DNA of 64,000 bases from Proteles cristata cristata (taxonomy: Eukaryota; Chordata; Mammalia; Carnivora; Hyaenidae): the NCBI GenBank assembly GCA_017311185.1, contig JAESUZ010000337.1, forward strand, positions 248,001 to 312,000. Reading direction: 5' to 3'. This document shows, piece after piece, positions 11,001 to 26,000 of the stretch. The translations under genes were made by a program, and so were the position numbers. Positions within the stretch are counted from its first letter, which is position 1. Every line of letters starts with the position of its first letter. The notes beneath the pieces were generated by a model. The model searched no databases. It was not told the origin of the DNA and worked only from the letters and a program-made list of their open reading frames with translations.

Positions 11001-14000
11001 TGTCGGAGCTCACGGCGGAGGGAGGCTTCAGAGCCCGGCTCTCTGGCGGCTTCACACGGCCCGGCTCTGCGCTTCAGGACTCACTTCACACGGAACTGCC
11101 GAACCGGCTCCCTCACCGCCTCATTTACTGCAGACAGGATCAGGGACCAGTGCGGCAACGGGATACGCGTTGGTAAGTGAAGGGGGGGGTGGGGCGGAAG
11201 TCTGAACTTCAGCTCCTTTGGAATGTTATTGGAAATGCTATTCTTGGACCTTCTTAAACCAGCGGTTTGGTCCCGTTTGCCTCGGGGCCTGCGGGTGCCC
11301 CTCTTGGCCCCGGTGTCTAGGAGTGGGGAGAAGCCCCCCAGCAGTGCCGCGGGCCCAGCACGGAGACCCTTGACCCCCCGTTCTGATTCCCCAGCGGTTC
11401 GCCGAGGGCCCCCTGACCCCTGAGTGAAGACGACCCCCCCAGTCATCTTCTGCTTAGATCTCTACCTTAGACTTGGTTTTCAGAAACAACAACAAATATT
11501 TGGTTTTCAGTCCGCTGTTATCAAACAAAGGTGTGTGTCGCAGGGGGACTGCCTCTGAGCAGAGGTGGTCCTCGGCTGACAGGCGGGGTCTGCTGGAGAC
11601 TCAAAGCGCGGAGAAACTTACCTTGCCAATGTTAGTGTTGTCCAGGGCTGCGTCCACCTCGTCTAAAACAAAGAACGGAGCGGGCCGAAAACTGGGAAGA
11701 AATCACCAGTAGGTTACAACCTTCTGTTACAAGAGGCCTAACGGTACTCAGAGGAAACAAGAAGCGTCCCCCCGGGCGCTTCTGCCCCGCCCACGCCGCC
11801 CAGTCCAACGCGCAGTGCTCAGTCGGCGTCCCCCGTGACCTCTGCAGGTGGCACTGGGGCTGCCCCCGCTTGCCGCCCCGACATCACGGATGAGCATCTA
11901 CTCCCACCTCCCCGCCGCTCCTCCCTGTGCGGTGCTCGAACTTTTTCACACCGCGGGGCCCGGGCGCGGTGCTTCCACGCTAATTAGCTCCCTGTGATTT
12001 CCTCTGACGTCAGGGGTTTAAATCCCGTCCGTACACTGCTGGCTCCCGCACCTGCCTCCCGTGCCCAACAGCCTACCCAACGGTTCCAGGCGGGCGTCTG
12101 ATAAACAGCTCAAGCTCATCCCAAATCCCACGCCTCCCCTGCCCCTCCAGACCTATTTCCCCCACGGTCTTTTCCCTCGAGTTGATACGGGGTCACCCCT
12201 GCCGCCTCCGTCCCGCCCCACACCTTGTGTGGTCAGCTCTCCCCCCTGGTCCAGCCCATCCTCCTGTTTCTCCTTTCCTGCTACAAGTTCCCGAACCCCG
12301 TGTCCACCGCTGTCACATTCAGTCCCTTCACTACACATGCCGGCTGTCTCTGGCCTCAGGGCCTTTGCACTTGCTGTTCCTAACGTCTAGAACAATCTTC
12401 CACATGACCTGCACCCTTCATTCCTCAAATCTTTGTTCAAATGCTGCCTTCTCAAATAGGCCTTGCCGGGTGACTCTAATACTGCAAACCCTTCCCTGCT
12501 ACTTACGGTCTCCATTCCCTACTTTTTCTCTATGGCATCTGTCACTTCCGGATAGTCCTTATGTTTGAGAGTTAGTTTGCTAAAATACCTTCTCATCTGT
12601 CTTCCAAAACAAAATACAGTGTATCTGAGGGAAGGATTTTGTCTCGTTCCCTGCCTACACCACCACCTGGCACACGGCAGAGATCTGGTCAGTATCTGTG
12701 GGATAAACGGGTGGTAGTGACACCTAGTAATAGTCTTATTCTGCAGAGACTTGCTCAATGCAGAGTCCTGCTGCCTCCTGCATTAGTGGCGTTTTCTTTC
12801 CCTTTCCTGCACTGGCCTCTTCCTACGAAGGGGGGAACTCACGCTGACCCTCACGAAGGGACAGAGGCAGCGCCAGGTCCACCTGCGTCTTCATCTCATG
12901 ACTTGAATGTGGAAAGTCAGCTGTCCTAATTTTAGCTGACGTTTCCTTGATTTACTTCGCAAACTGCCATCGCCATTAATGGAGATGAGGAGGTTAAACA
13001 CTTTTTCAGAAGAAATACTTTGCATGACATCCTCTACAGAAACACAGCTGAGTATACGGTAGGAAAGTAATAAACAGGCTGGATGTTTTGTTCTGCTTGC
13101 TAACTGTTTGTTGGCAATCCTGGTGTCACATCTGGTCATTCCAGGATTTCTTTTTCTCCTTTTCTAGAAACCTGGAATATAAGTAGCCTCTGGTAATTCC
13201 AGAAATTTAATGAAAATCTGTCAGAGACCGAATGATGTGTTAGATTTGCAGTCTAAATGGTTATAGGCCTAGAACAACCTGAACTGTCTGGAGAAAACAG
13301 TTTTGTCCCACATATGCTGAGAGAGAACTTCACCGTGGCCTTACCTGTGCACAGCGAACAGGAGGGCTAACGCTGCCACACACTTTTCTCCCCCCGACAA
13401 ATTGTCCATTGGCATGAACCGTTTGCCCGGAGCCACGCAGTTGTAGCTAATTCCCTCCAGGTAAGGCTCTTCTGGGTTTTCTGGGCTAAGAAATGCCTGA
13501 AACACAGGTTATTTATTTAGGAATATCACAGAAACAATTAGTAAATTTCGACTTTGGAAACGGAGACGGTTGAACTACGAAATACTCTATTGGTTAGGTT
13601 TCCCTCCATTTTTTTTTTTTTTTTCCAATTTATTCTAGGAGAGACAGCGTGAGCAGGGGAGGGTCAGAGAGAGAGGGAGTCACAGACTGAAACAGGCTCC
13701 AGGCTCTGAGCTGGCAGTCAGCACAGAGCCCGACGCGGGGCTCGAACCCACGAACCGCGAGATCATGACCTAAGCGAAAGTCAGACGCTTAACCGACTAA
13801 GCCACCCAGGCGCCCCAGGTTTCCCTCCATTTTGATGGGAAAACACCAAGGCCTGTAAATAACGGACACAGCTTTCCCCGCGGTCACGGGAAACAGGGCT
13901 GTCCAGGCGGTAGGAGAGGAAGACACTGTCACACACACAGGACCGCCATCAACCTCAGCGGCACCCGTCGCAGTCTGACAACAAGTCTTCATCCAGGTCA

Positions 14001-17000
14001 CCCGTTGACCCCACTCCTCAGCCTTTACCGAACAGCTGTTGCGGGCCAGGTGCCGTAGACACAGACGGCAGTCCTGCCTTCAAGAAGTTGATGGGTTTAT
14101 TTTAGTCTTACTTTACTGAAAATAAGTAAGTTGTTTTCAGCTCAAATTCTAAGTGTCTGATCCAGGACCAACTTTCAGCCGGAGAAGACCCCCACGGGAT
14201 AGGGAAGAGCAGCTGGGAAAGACCCAGTCCACCCCTTGACCCCACATTCAGCGCCGCGGGGTCTGCTCTGGGCACCGACCGCGTCACGGGCACGGTTAGC
14301 GCAAAGGCGCGGTCTCGACACACTCCGGCCTCGGGTTCTGGCCTCTGCTGGGGGCCTCTGCCCAGGGCCACAGACCCCAGGCCAGCCATTCCCTAGACCC
14401 TGTACGGAACATGCCCCGGAACCACAGAGACCACTGGAATTAAATTAGTACCAGACAACAGAACTCCAGAACTGAAGAGAATCTTAAACAAATGCTGAGC
14501 ACCCCCCTCCGCCCTCCATTTTTCAGATGAAGAAATAGGACCAGAGAGGTTCTGCCTTGTCCAGGCTGACCAGTGGGACAGTGAGTGGGGTCTAGAACAC
14601 CATTACTACGAGCACCAAACTTCTGGAATTGACTTAGCTCCAGAAGTGGGTCACTCAGATAATGGTGGATATTGACTCCCCACCAGAAAACGCATACCAC
14701 CCACACAAAGTTACCAGCAATGGTCGCGGTGGAAACGCCTACCTGGGCACTGGTGTTTCTGCAGAGCTTCTTGTAGATTTGATCAATGGAGACAGAGACA
14801 TGCTCAAAACACTGGCTGAAAAGGTCGTATCTCCTTTTTTTCACCTGTTCAAACTCTTGCCTACACATTCTGGCTTCCTTTCTGCTGGCCTCGAAAGCTG
14901 AGAGAGAACGTTCTTTATTGTGAAGACCACTGGGGGGGAAGGCTTCTCTTATTGTAATTTTAAAGCACAGAGTTTGAATTTGGTTATCTAGAGTAAAATC
15001 TATTTTTAAAATATCTCAATTGTTACTAATTCCAAGAGCATGGCTCTTAAAATTGATGGGCCCTTTTCCTAGTAGGGCTAATTTTTTAAAATGTTTTATT
15101 TATTTCTGGGGGAGAGAGAGAGACAGAGTGTGAGCAGGGGAGAGTCAGAGACAGAGACACAGTATCTGAAGCAGGCTCGAGGCTCTGAGCTGTCAGCACA
15201 GAGCCCGACGTAGGACTCGAACTCACAAAGTGCGAGATCATGACCTGAGCCAAAGTCGGATGCTCAACCGACTGAGCCACCCAGGTGCCCCATAGTAGGG
15301 CTAATTTTAAAATAATAGTGACAAATTCTGTGAAAGACAATCTAAGATGACCGTTATACGGGTATAAAAAATAATGTTCCAATATAACCAGGACAGTTGT
15401 TTTCAAATTAAAGCAGAACATTTTTTACAAAGGCAGCAACCAGTGACTCAGTACTGAAGGTACGGATTAATACGGGACGAGAGAGGAAGATGCAGGTTAG
15501 AAATAAAGACCCAGAACCCACAGCCCCAGGAGTGCAGCCTCGCTGGCCAGTGGCAGCCCGGCCTCACCATCTGTGGACTCCTGGAACTTGTCCCTGATGG
15601 CCTTCAGGTTCTCCAGGGCCCTCAGGTTCGGGGCCACCGTCTTCAGCAGGACGTCTTCCTGGGCCGCCACCTGCTGCAGCAGGAGCTGGAGGTGGGCGTC
15701 CACTTCTTTATCGGATTCAAGGGCCTATTATTGGCAAAGAACAGCGAGGACTGGCCTGCCTTTCGGACCCTAACTGCTGTGTAATTAGGCCCAGGTCCCA
15801 GCCTCCCTTCCTCTGCGCCCGCTCCTTCCCTCCCTCAGAGGCCTGGGAGTCAGGACCGCGGTGGGGCCGCGCCATCCACACCTCCCTCGCGGGCCGTGCT
15901 CCGCCGTGGCTCCAGAGTTCTCGATACTGCTCTCCCGGAACATGCCTCACCCCCGTGCTCCCCGATCCAGGTAAAAAGCAACAATTCATAGATCACCTTC
16001 AGTTTCTCACTCATTAAAAAATGCTGATTGTTTACTTGTGTATTAGACCCTGAGGAGTCAATGACGAAAACGGTTCTGCCCGTGCCCTTAAGGAGCTCAC
16101 AGGGAAGCCGGCCGCGCGGGAGCCCTGTAAGGGCAAGCGGAGGTGCTGCGCGCAGCGAGAAGCATCCAACCCGTCTGTGGGGCAGACACTTCACTGGAAA
16201 CCACCAGGGAGAGCAGGCCTTGACTGAGGAGGGAGGGAGGAAGGGGTGCAGGCATGAGCTTCCAGGAAGCGACCTTGCCCTCCCAGGGTGCCTCACTAAC
16301 GTGGACAAATGCAGCGTTCCAAGGCACCGAGAAGAGAATTATTCGAAAAATGTTGCGTAAACCTGGCTAACTTAGGTAACTTTTTAAAAACAGATTCTTA
16401 CTTTATGCCATCTACCACAATACACTTCAGATGAATTAAATAGGCAATGAAAACAAAACAGGAACATTTACTCAGTAATAAGGTGGGTAAGGATTTTCTA
16501 AATATGAAAGCACTAAATAGACTATAGAAAAGACAAAAGCTTTTCTGTGATTGCCAAAAAATAGAAGAAATACAACCCAAGAGCCCAACAAACCTCACAA
16601 CACCTATTAAACACATGTGAAATTAAAAGATATGGATGTTGCTACTTGGCATCTACCCTCCATTTCGTCCTTCTCACAGAGCCCATGTTTGAGTATTTCT
16701 CCCTCATGGGTCCCCTGTAGGTGGTGTGCGGGACGGTCCCCACTCCATCTGAGGCTAGCCCACCCCCACCCGCCCCAACAGTGATTGGTCACCAATTCGG
16801 GCCACTGTGAGGCCAGCACAGTTCTTGGAGCTCTGTCAGAAAGCCCTCCTTCACTTTTTTTTTTTTAATGTTTTATTTATTTCTAGGAGAGAGAGAGAGA
16901 CAGCATGAGCAGGGGAGAGTCAGAGAGAAGGAGTCACAGACTGAAACAGGCTCCAGGCTCTGAGCTGGCAGTCAGCACAGAGTTCCGAACCCACGAACCG

Positions 17001-20000
17001 CAAGATCATGACCCAAGCGAAAGTCGGACGCTTAACCGACTAAGCCACCCAGGTGCCCCAGCCCTCCTTCACTCTTAAGAACACACCACTGCAGGGGCGC
17101 CTGGGTGGCTCAGTAGGTTAAGCGTCCAACTTCGGCTCAGGTCATGATCTCACAGTTCGTGGGTTCGAGCCCCACATCGGGCTCTGTGCTGACAGCCAGC
17201 TCAGAGCCTGGAGCCTGTTTCAGATTCTGTGTCTCCCTCTCTCTCTCTGACCCTCCCCTGCTCACGGTATCTCTCTCTCTCTCTCTCAGAAATAAATAAA
17301 ACATTAAAAAAAAAAGAACACACCACAGCAAAGGCAGCCCATCTCTTCTCTGAAGGTTGTGGTTGTGGTTGTGTGGCTGGAGCGCTAAGGCTGCCTAGTC
17401 GCCATGCCCTCCCTCAATGAGAGGAGCGGCCTCAGGAGGAAGTCAACACACAACGAGGTGCAGTACTGCAGCAAGGCTTATGGGGGTGATGGAGACACAG
17501 AGCCAGAGCTGCTGAATTGGAGACCTTGACACCGGGCCCCAGGTCTGTGCTCTGCATCTGGGAAGGATGTGTCCCCTACTGTGAGGGCCACCCTGGGACA
17601 GTGACAGGCTGGAGTATGGTGGCTATTTCCGTCTATCTCAGGGCTTCTCAGAGACTAAAGATCATTGTCAATCTCCAAGGAGGCAGCCCTGCAAAACACT
17701 CTGACCACAGATTTCATTCGGGAAGGATCTCCACGATACTGATGTTCTGTGAACACACAGTGAGAAATACGGAGATAAACATTTTTTAAAAGTTATCTAT
17801 TTATACCATTTCTTTGAAAACCATTAGGAAATCTTTTTCCCCCTACACTTATGGTCTAAAATTTTTTCTGTATTATATTTAAATATTCAATATCACCATG
17901 AATTAGCCTGAACAGAAACCTTCCAGTTACCTTCAAATCATCTCTTAGAGCGCTGTAGTCTACCTCAATGGCTTCTTCTTTTTCATAGATGTCGCCTGTT
18001 GCCTGGGTACTTTCTGCTTCAGTTCCCAACTGAAAAACAGACGAAGCCCTTTCGTTGTTATGTGAAATGGTTATCTCCATTCATCCGTCTGCCCCACGCC
18101 CCCTGATTGATTGCCACCTCGCTCAAGTTAAAAGTTAAAATCCTTACGTGGCCTATAAGGCCATGATGTCCCGGCAACAAGAGCCCCTGCTACTGCATGT
18201 GCATAGGATGGTGTTGGAACCAGTGATCTAGCACAGTCTCTCCCACCACAGAAGAGTCCTGGAGGCCTGGGTAACATGTCTTCTGTCTGAACACCTCCAG
18301 CGGAAGGGAAATGTCAGGTTCAACCTCAAAACTGTGGTAAGACAACTGTTCCTATAACAACTATTGTAATTATTTCTACCCAGTGTTCCTTGTTCAGCCC
18401 TCTGGAGAGAGAATTTCTACCTCGTGCCTTTCCTAGTTCAGCCTTTACAGAAGATCTTATATGGCATCCCCATCATGTGGCCGCTACCAGAAGTACTTAC
18501 AAAGTTCCAGTCAGGGAACTTATCGCTAAGGCCCTTCACCATTCTAGTACAAAGTGTTCCCTAGGAGAAGAAAGCAGTTTCTGTGGCTTCTCCTTCCTAA
18601 CCCTGTATCCCCCTTGGGACCAGAAAGAACAAATGTGACCCTTCCCCTGTGACAGGCCATCTTCTAATGGAGAAGAATGATCATATCCCCCAGGACTTCT
18701 CCTCCCAGCACAACATGGTTGAGACCTTTTCACTCTCCTGAATGCTTTGCTGTTAAGAAGCAGCATGCTTTAAAAGGTGAGTGCAGGGGCGCCTGGGTGG
18801 CTCAGGCAGTTGAGCATTGGACTCTTGATTTCAGCTCAGGTCATGATCCCAGGGTCATGAGATTAAGCCTTATGTCAGGCTCCTGCTTAAGATTCTCTCT
18901 CTCCCTCTCCCTCTCGTCCCAGGCTCGAGTGTTCTCTCTAAAAAATAAATTAAAAAACCCCCAGACATTTTTTCTATAGTATAATGACCGTTGTTTTCCT
19001 GCTCCCATCTGCTTCTGCTGTTAACAGATGTCCCTTCTCTTCCTGCACCAGCATGAGTGGACCCGCGACCCAGAACGAGCCAGAGTTCTTCCCCAGGATT
19101 TTCCCAGCACAGAGCAGGGCAGAGTTCTCTTTCCCTCCCGGTCAAAGTTAGTGGTTACAGCTGCAGCCCTGTGGGGGAGGCCTATTTGGGAGAAGAGAGC
19201 CAATATATACTGAGCCAGAGAGAGTTCTTGATGGTGTTCAAATTCCTGGACTGAGTCGGGCATGAGGTCACCTCCACTGCAGTCCTCTTCCTTTACCCCC
19301 TTTAAAACCTTCTGAACTGGGTTTGTCATTTGTGACCAGGAAAGGGCTTTCCCCTTTCCTTACCTCCTGTCTGGAAAGTGATCTCTGCTAAAATAGAGGA
19401 AAACAGACAAAGACTTTGAGAATTAGGTCAATCTGAGAAGCAGTCATGTTAGCAAGGACCAAGGGCACCTCCACAGTGGAGGATGGATGAAACGAGCAGA
19501 TGTCCGACTGCAGCCAGGCAGAGCAGAGGGGGGAGGCGCGTGGAAGGGAGACCCCAGGCAAGTACGAGCTCAGGGATGAATGACCTGGAAGGTGGAACAG
19601 TTACTGACGCCATCCTGTGGAAGAGCTAACGGAGATGGTCTGTCTGAAGCCCACAGCAGCCGCCTTCCTAACACCACCCGCAAACCTCTCGGGTGCTAAT
19701 GTGTAGGAAAGAAACTCTGGCCCGGCCTGTGGGGCTCAGCGGACATGGATCAGCAAGAGACAGAGGAGGACTGCACAAAACGCCCAGTCCTCCACATGAT
19801 GATCATTTTGCCCTTTTTCCCCTCCCAGGAGACCTCTCCGCGCCTAACGGGGCTCTGGGACGAGAGGGTGTGTCCGCAGAGCCGGGACTTCATGAGGCAG
19901 CCGCAGGGCGGCACGTTAAGCTCCACACGCCAGCGGGAGTCCCCGGCGGAGTACCTCCACTTCGATGATGTCGTCCAGCGATCCCATCAGAAGAATTATT

Positions 20001-23000
20001 TCAATGTCTTGAACTTTGCAATCAAGCAGCATATTATGCTTCTCTAGCCGTTTCTGCTCCAAAGAAGTCTGAACACTTACAACTTCTTTTTGCCATTTTC
20101 CCACTTCCCTGTAAATATGCAGATATGAAAAGTGATTATATTTTACACATTCATAAAGTTGTACCAAAGAAGAAAAACTAATGTGTTACAAATAAATCTA
20201 CATGGAAAAATGACTACTTTTTCCTAGGAGTGCTGTAAGTTCTAGAGTTATCTCACTGGTGCTTGTCATATAAACCTTACCACTTGTGAGAAAGGCCATG
20301 AATGTAATTAATTTATCCAAGTGAGCATTTTCAAATAATAATTACTTGAATCAGGCTAGCTTTGTTTTAAAATCTAGATAATTTTTCAAGCTGCATTTCT
20401 CCCTCAAGAGAAATGCAGTGTATAAGCTGTACACTTTAGAACCTCAAACCAAGAGAAGCAATATTTGAACAAGAAAAATGTCCTGCCAAGTAAGTCATGA
20501 CAAACCTAATGGACCGAATGTTTTATTTACTACAGCCCCTATTAATGTAATGCCTTCTATCTTAAGTGAAGGTTTGGGGGTTTTACCAGTTAAATAAAAT
20601 AAATCCAGAATTATGTGGCTTTCAAGAATACGATGATGAACAGAGATGTGCTTCTGTTTAAACTAAATACAACAGTGAAAACAACTGAAGAGTAAATGAA
20701 CTTAAATTGCACTCAAAACTCTTAGACCAAGAACTTTCTGGCTCTATCTTCGAACAGTGAGGAAAACTGTGAAATGCTGAGAGTGGAGCAAACATAGAGC
20801 ACATTTCCTCTGATCGCTTACAGCTGCGTCAATCACACAGGAAAGCAGAGGTCACTGGGGCGTAACAAGACACCTGACTCAATGTGTCCGTCACCACCAC
20901 AAACACACACGCTCGCTCATATGTGCCAGGTTCTAAGTGTCTATGAACAGCCCCTCACTGAATCCTGACGACTGTCCCGGGAGGCGAGCAATGTTGGGAC
21001 CCCACGTGACCGTTCACTACCTGAGGAGAGGAAGGCACGTGTACCAGCGGCAGAACCGGGGCGCCAACCACGCAGGCTGGCCCCGGGTCCCGGCCCGGCC
21101 CGCCGTGCCCCCTCCCACAGCCGGGCTGCAGGGAGACCCGTACGGCAGCGTCAGGGGGACTCAGGGTGAGAGACACCTCACACAGGCCCACGTTTTCATC
21201 TGCCAAAAAGAACTATTCATTCCAAACAACTGACCACTCTTTTGGTTTTCCCCTAAATGAGAATGCTTGAAAGGTATGCTGTGGGACATATTCAAATAAC
21301 AAAACTGCCTGTAACAAATTTCAAATTAGTAGTAAATGTCTTTAAAACTCTGGTTATGGTCCTTTAAACTGATAAACTTCTTAATTACCTATCAACAGCC
21401 AAAGCTTGCTTCCGTTCTTCTTCAACCTGAGCTTGGACTTTCTCGGTGTTGGCATTCTGAGTGACAAATATGTCCTTAAGTTGCTGCCGCTTTGCCAGGA
21501 GTTCATCCACGATTTGCAGACACTTTTCTTCAGCCTGCATGGGATGATTTGCACTGCAGACTTAGCTATCTTTCACATTAATAAGATCATCCTACCATCA
21601 GCAAAGCAAAGCAAAGATCCCGTGTGCTGCCTGAACTTCTACTCCAGCACGTGACCCACTCTTGTTCTACACTTCTTGGAATTGCTGATTACTGCCTGCC
21701 TTTCTCTTTCACTTTGGATTCATTCTCAGCTTGCCATGCTCTGACTCTGTTCCCACTGTCCAATGAAAATGTTGTTGGTACTGTGACCTCTCAATTGGCA
21801 AATTAAGCAGACACCTCCCAGACCGTCCATCGCTCTGCCCGGGGAGTGGGGTTGGGGGTCTCAACCTTTCACATATGGTTTCAATTTACTCCCATAAACC
21901 AGCCTAGACCCTTCCGGTCATCCACATGCTCTGTATCTGCTGGAGATTGCTATCTAGACGTCATACAAGCAACTCAAGCTCTGCGGGTCCAGAATTTTCT
22001 CTCTTTAACTTGCCCCTCTATCCACCAATCATCCAAATTAGAGCTTAGGAGTCCTCAGTGGCACACTCCCCCCCACCCCCGGCCTCTCCCACTTCAACAT
22101 CTAATAATTCGTTAAACTGCGGGTTTTACTTCCAGTATTTCTCACACATGCCCCCACCCTTCCTGTCACCAGGAGATCACTTCAGAAGTCCGGCAGTGTT
22201 CACTCGATGAAAGAAATAAATTCAGTGCCAAGGTGCTTTAGCCACCTGTTAGTAGTTACCTTCTTCAGGTTGTCAATGTCTTGTCTGCCTTTCTGGACGG
22301 TTTCTTCTAATATACTGATCTTATTCAGCTTCTTCTTCAGCTGATTGCGACTATATTCGAGTTGAATATTAAGCCGAGTTTTCTGTTTCTCAAATTCTAA
22401 CCTAGTATAATAGAGTCAAGTGTTACAAGTGGTAAAGAGCCCTTAGTTCTTTATTTTTAATTGTTATTATGGAAAATTTAAAAAAAACTACAAAAGTAGA
22501 AGGAATACTATAAAGAATCCTGTTTCATCTAGAGCTCTAGTGGTCGCTGCCCTCCAGCACTGGGTTATTTGAAGCACATTTCAGACATATTTTCATCTGT
22601 AAATATATTAGTATGTGTCTCTGAAAGTGAGGTGACCATTAGAACAAAACCACAAACTACTATAAATAGAAACGACCATTCCTTAACATTAAATTCCTAT
22701 CACTGCCAGATTTCTGGAGTCTCATTAAAAACAAAAAAAAACTGGTTTTAGTCAGCATCCATACACTGCATATCATACATGTTTCTTCCATCTTTTATTA
22801 TCTGTAGACTCCCTTCCCTCCTCTTTACATTACAATTTATGTGCTTATTCTTCTTTATTTGGCCAGTCTTTCCAATCGGCTAGTCATCCACAGACTCCAA
22901 ACTTGGGAACTAAAGAACATGTCCCTTCCCGAAGCACCTTCCTACTTTGCCAGCTTCACAGACTCCCTGTAGAGAATTCCAAGGCCAACCGTAGTTCATT

Positions 23001-26000
23001 CTTCCATCTTCTCTCTCAAGTTCCCTGCTAACAGCATCATTCAACCCAGAAACCTTGTAAAGCACAGTCATGAGAGACTGTGCTAGGTACTGCTGACACA
23101 CAGACCACAACAGGAACAGTAATGATAAAACCAGAGAGCTATTCCACAAGAGGGGACTGTGTGCCAGCCGCTGTTACAAACGCCTTTACATGAACTCACT
23201 CAAGTCCTGACTCTCTGAGGTGGGTATACTGCTATCCTTGTTTCCAGTGAGGACAGGCAGACCAAGGCAGAGCCAAGTTTCTTGCCCAAGGCTACCTGAC
23301 TCAGAAGTGGTGGAGCCAGGTGTGACAGGTGTGACACGCTCCGATCTCTGCTCTCAGCCGCTGACCACGGCGCCTGTGCCGTGGTTAAGAACAAACCACT
23401 GCAGGATTTCTTTCTGCTGCGGTGGCAGACATGCAGACCACGTGCCAGTCAAACCTTCCTCGCTTGGCTCTGGAACACCACAGTACTCCAGCTTTCCTTT
23501 CCCCTCCCCAGATGCCCCTTAATAGTTCCTGGTGATCTTACCCAGGCACGTGACTTCTAAGTGCCATCTGCATACAAACCCAGAATTTATACCTCTAGCT
23601 GGGACCTCTCCCATGAACTCCCATGAACTCCTAGCATGTACATTCAACTGCTTACTCCACATTTTCAGTCGGACGTCAGAGGCATCCAGGGTACAGAACA
23701 GATAAGCTACTGGAAGTAATAAGAGGTTTTAGCAAACTTATGTTAATCTAATAGTCAATAGCATATTTCTACACCAGTAGAAACCAACTAGAAATATAGC
23801 ATAAAAATAAATACTGTTCATAAGAGGAAAAAACCTGTAAAATATCTAGGAAGTAACTTAAGATCACACAAGATCTCAAAGGAAAGTAAAACTTTAAAAT
23901 TCTAATAAAGGATATAGATGATTAGAATAAATGAAGAGACATACTATGTTCTTATAAATGAAGAGACATACTATGTTTTTCGATGAGAGGACTTGATATT
24001 TTAAAGATGTTCTCCCCAAATAAATATATAAGTCCAATGCAATCCCAATCAGAATTCCAGCTGGATATTTATGGAAATTCAATAAACAGTAGTAGACATA
24101 ATTCCTTAGAAAGATAATCTATTGCAATTCAAGTAGACTTCAGAAAACAGAATATGACAGGGATGAAGAGGGGGCATTTTACAAGGACAAAGGAATTAAT
24201 TAAGCAAAAAGACATAATGATTCCAAATACGTATAGACCTAATCACATGAAGTAAGCTCACAGAACTGGAAGAAGAAATTGACAGATTCAAAAGTACACT
24301 TAGAAATTTCAACACCCCCTCCCTCAGTGTTTGATGAACAATCAGGCAGAGGACCAGTAAGTCACAGAGAGGACTCGAGTGACTGGATTTAACTGCCACC
24401 CCAAGAACAGTCCATCCCCCAGCAGGTGTCTATTAAACAGGACACTTCTGGACCCCACGACGGTTGTTGAAAGAAATCACAAGAGACATTAGAAGGTATT
24501 TTGAATGGGATGAGAATGAAAACACAACATACTAGAAGTAGTGGGATGCAGCATAAGCAATACTTACAAGAGACAGTTCAAAATGTTTACATTAGAAAAT
24601 AATGCTTATATCCCAAAATAAGTAGAAGGAAGAAAATAATAAAGGCGAGAAGAGAAATGAACAACACAGACACACCACAGAGAAAAATCAATGAAGCCAA
24701 GAGCTGCTCTTAGAAAGGATCAGTAAAATTAATGCCCCTCTAGCTAGGCATCAAGTAGAAAAGAAAGATAAATCGCCAATATCAGAAATGAAAGAGACAA
24801 CATCAGTACATATCCTACAGACATTAAAAGGATAAAAAATGATCATTAATAACTTTGGTAATAAATTTGACAACTTGGATGAAACACATAAATCCCTTGA
24901 AAGAAACAAACTACTAAAACCCATTCAATACTACTTGGCAATGACAAAGAATGAAATCTGGCCATTTGTAGCAACGTGGATGGAACTGGATGGCGTTACG
25001 CTAAGTGAAATAAGTCAGTCAGAAGAGACAGATACCATATATTTTTACTCATATGTGGATCTTGAGAAACTTAACAGAAGACCATGGGGAAGGGGAAGGG
25101 GAAAAAAAAAGTTACAGAGAGGGAGGGAGGCAAACCATAAGAGACTCTTTTTTTTTTTTTTTTTTTCTAGGAGAGAGAGGAGAGACAGCGTGAGCAGGGG
25201 AGGGTCAGAGAGAGAGGGAGTCACAGACTGAAACAGGCTCCAGGCTCTGAGCTGGCAGTCAGCACAGAGCCCGACGCAGGGCTCGAACCCACGAACCGCG
25301 AGATCATGACCTAAGCGAAAGTCGGACGCTCAACTGACTAAGCCACCCAGGTGCCCCATCATAAGAGACTCTTAAATACTGAAAACAAACAGGGTTGATG
25401 GGAGTTAGGGGGAGGGGAAAGTGGGTGATGGGCATGGGGGAGGGCACTTATTGGGATGAATGCTGGGTGTTGTGCAGAAACCAATTTGATAATAAATTAT
25501 ATTTAAAAAAAACCTATTCAAGGAAAAAAATACCCTGACTAGTCCTATCTATTAAGAAAACTGAATTTGTAACTAAAAACCTTCCCACAAAGCAAGTGGG
25601 TGGCCCCAGTGGCTTCATGGGCAAATTTTCACCAAGCTTTTAGGAAAGAAGTAATCTAATTCTACAAAAACCCTTCCAGAATAAATGAGAGAACAATTCT
25701 TGATTCATTTTATGGGTCTTCCTTCCATTAGGCATTACCCTGATACAAAAATATGACAAAGATATTTCAAGAAAAAAAAAAAAATATATACCTATACACT
25801 CATGAATGTAGATGCAAAAATCCTTAACAAATTTTGGCAAATCAGATCAAAGAATATTTGAAAAGGATAATACAGCATGACTGAGTGGGGTTTACCCTAG
25901 GTAGGTCAGTTGGTTTAACACTCTAAAATCAATCAGTATAATTCACCATATTAATAAACAACAACACCCCAACCATGTAATCATCCCAAAAGATGGCAGA

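Larger units (their letters stand above)
15725..17930 (-). other. SMC1B intron 19
   Basis: Holds an L2-like scrap near 16040-16110 and two SINEs in opposite orientation 34 bp apart (16855-17059 and 17094-17315). The rest is unassigned. Confidence 0.6.

Noticed and set aside
17094..17170. tRNA-like sequence with A-box and B-box motifs, seen in every SINE head
   Set aside because: These are tRNA-derived SINE promoters; they lack a full cloverleaf and are followed by the SINE body.
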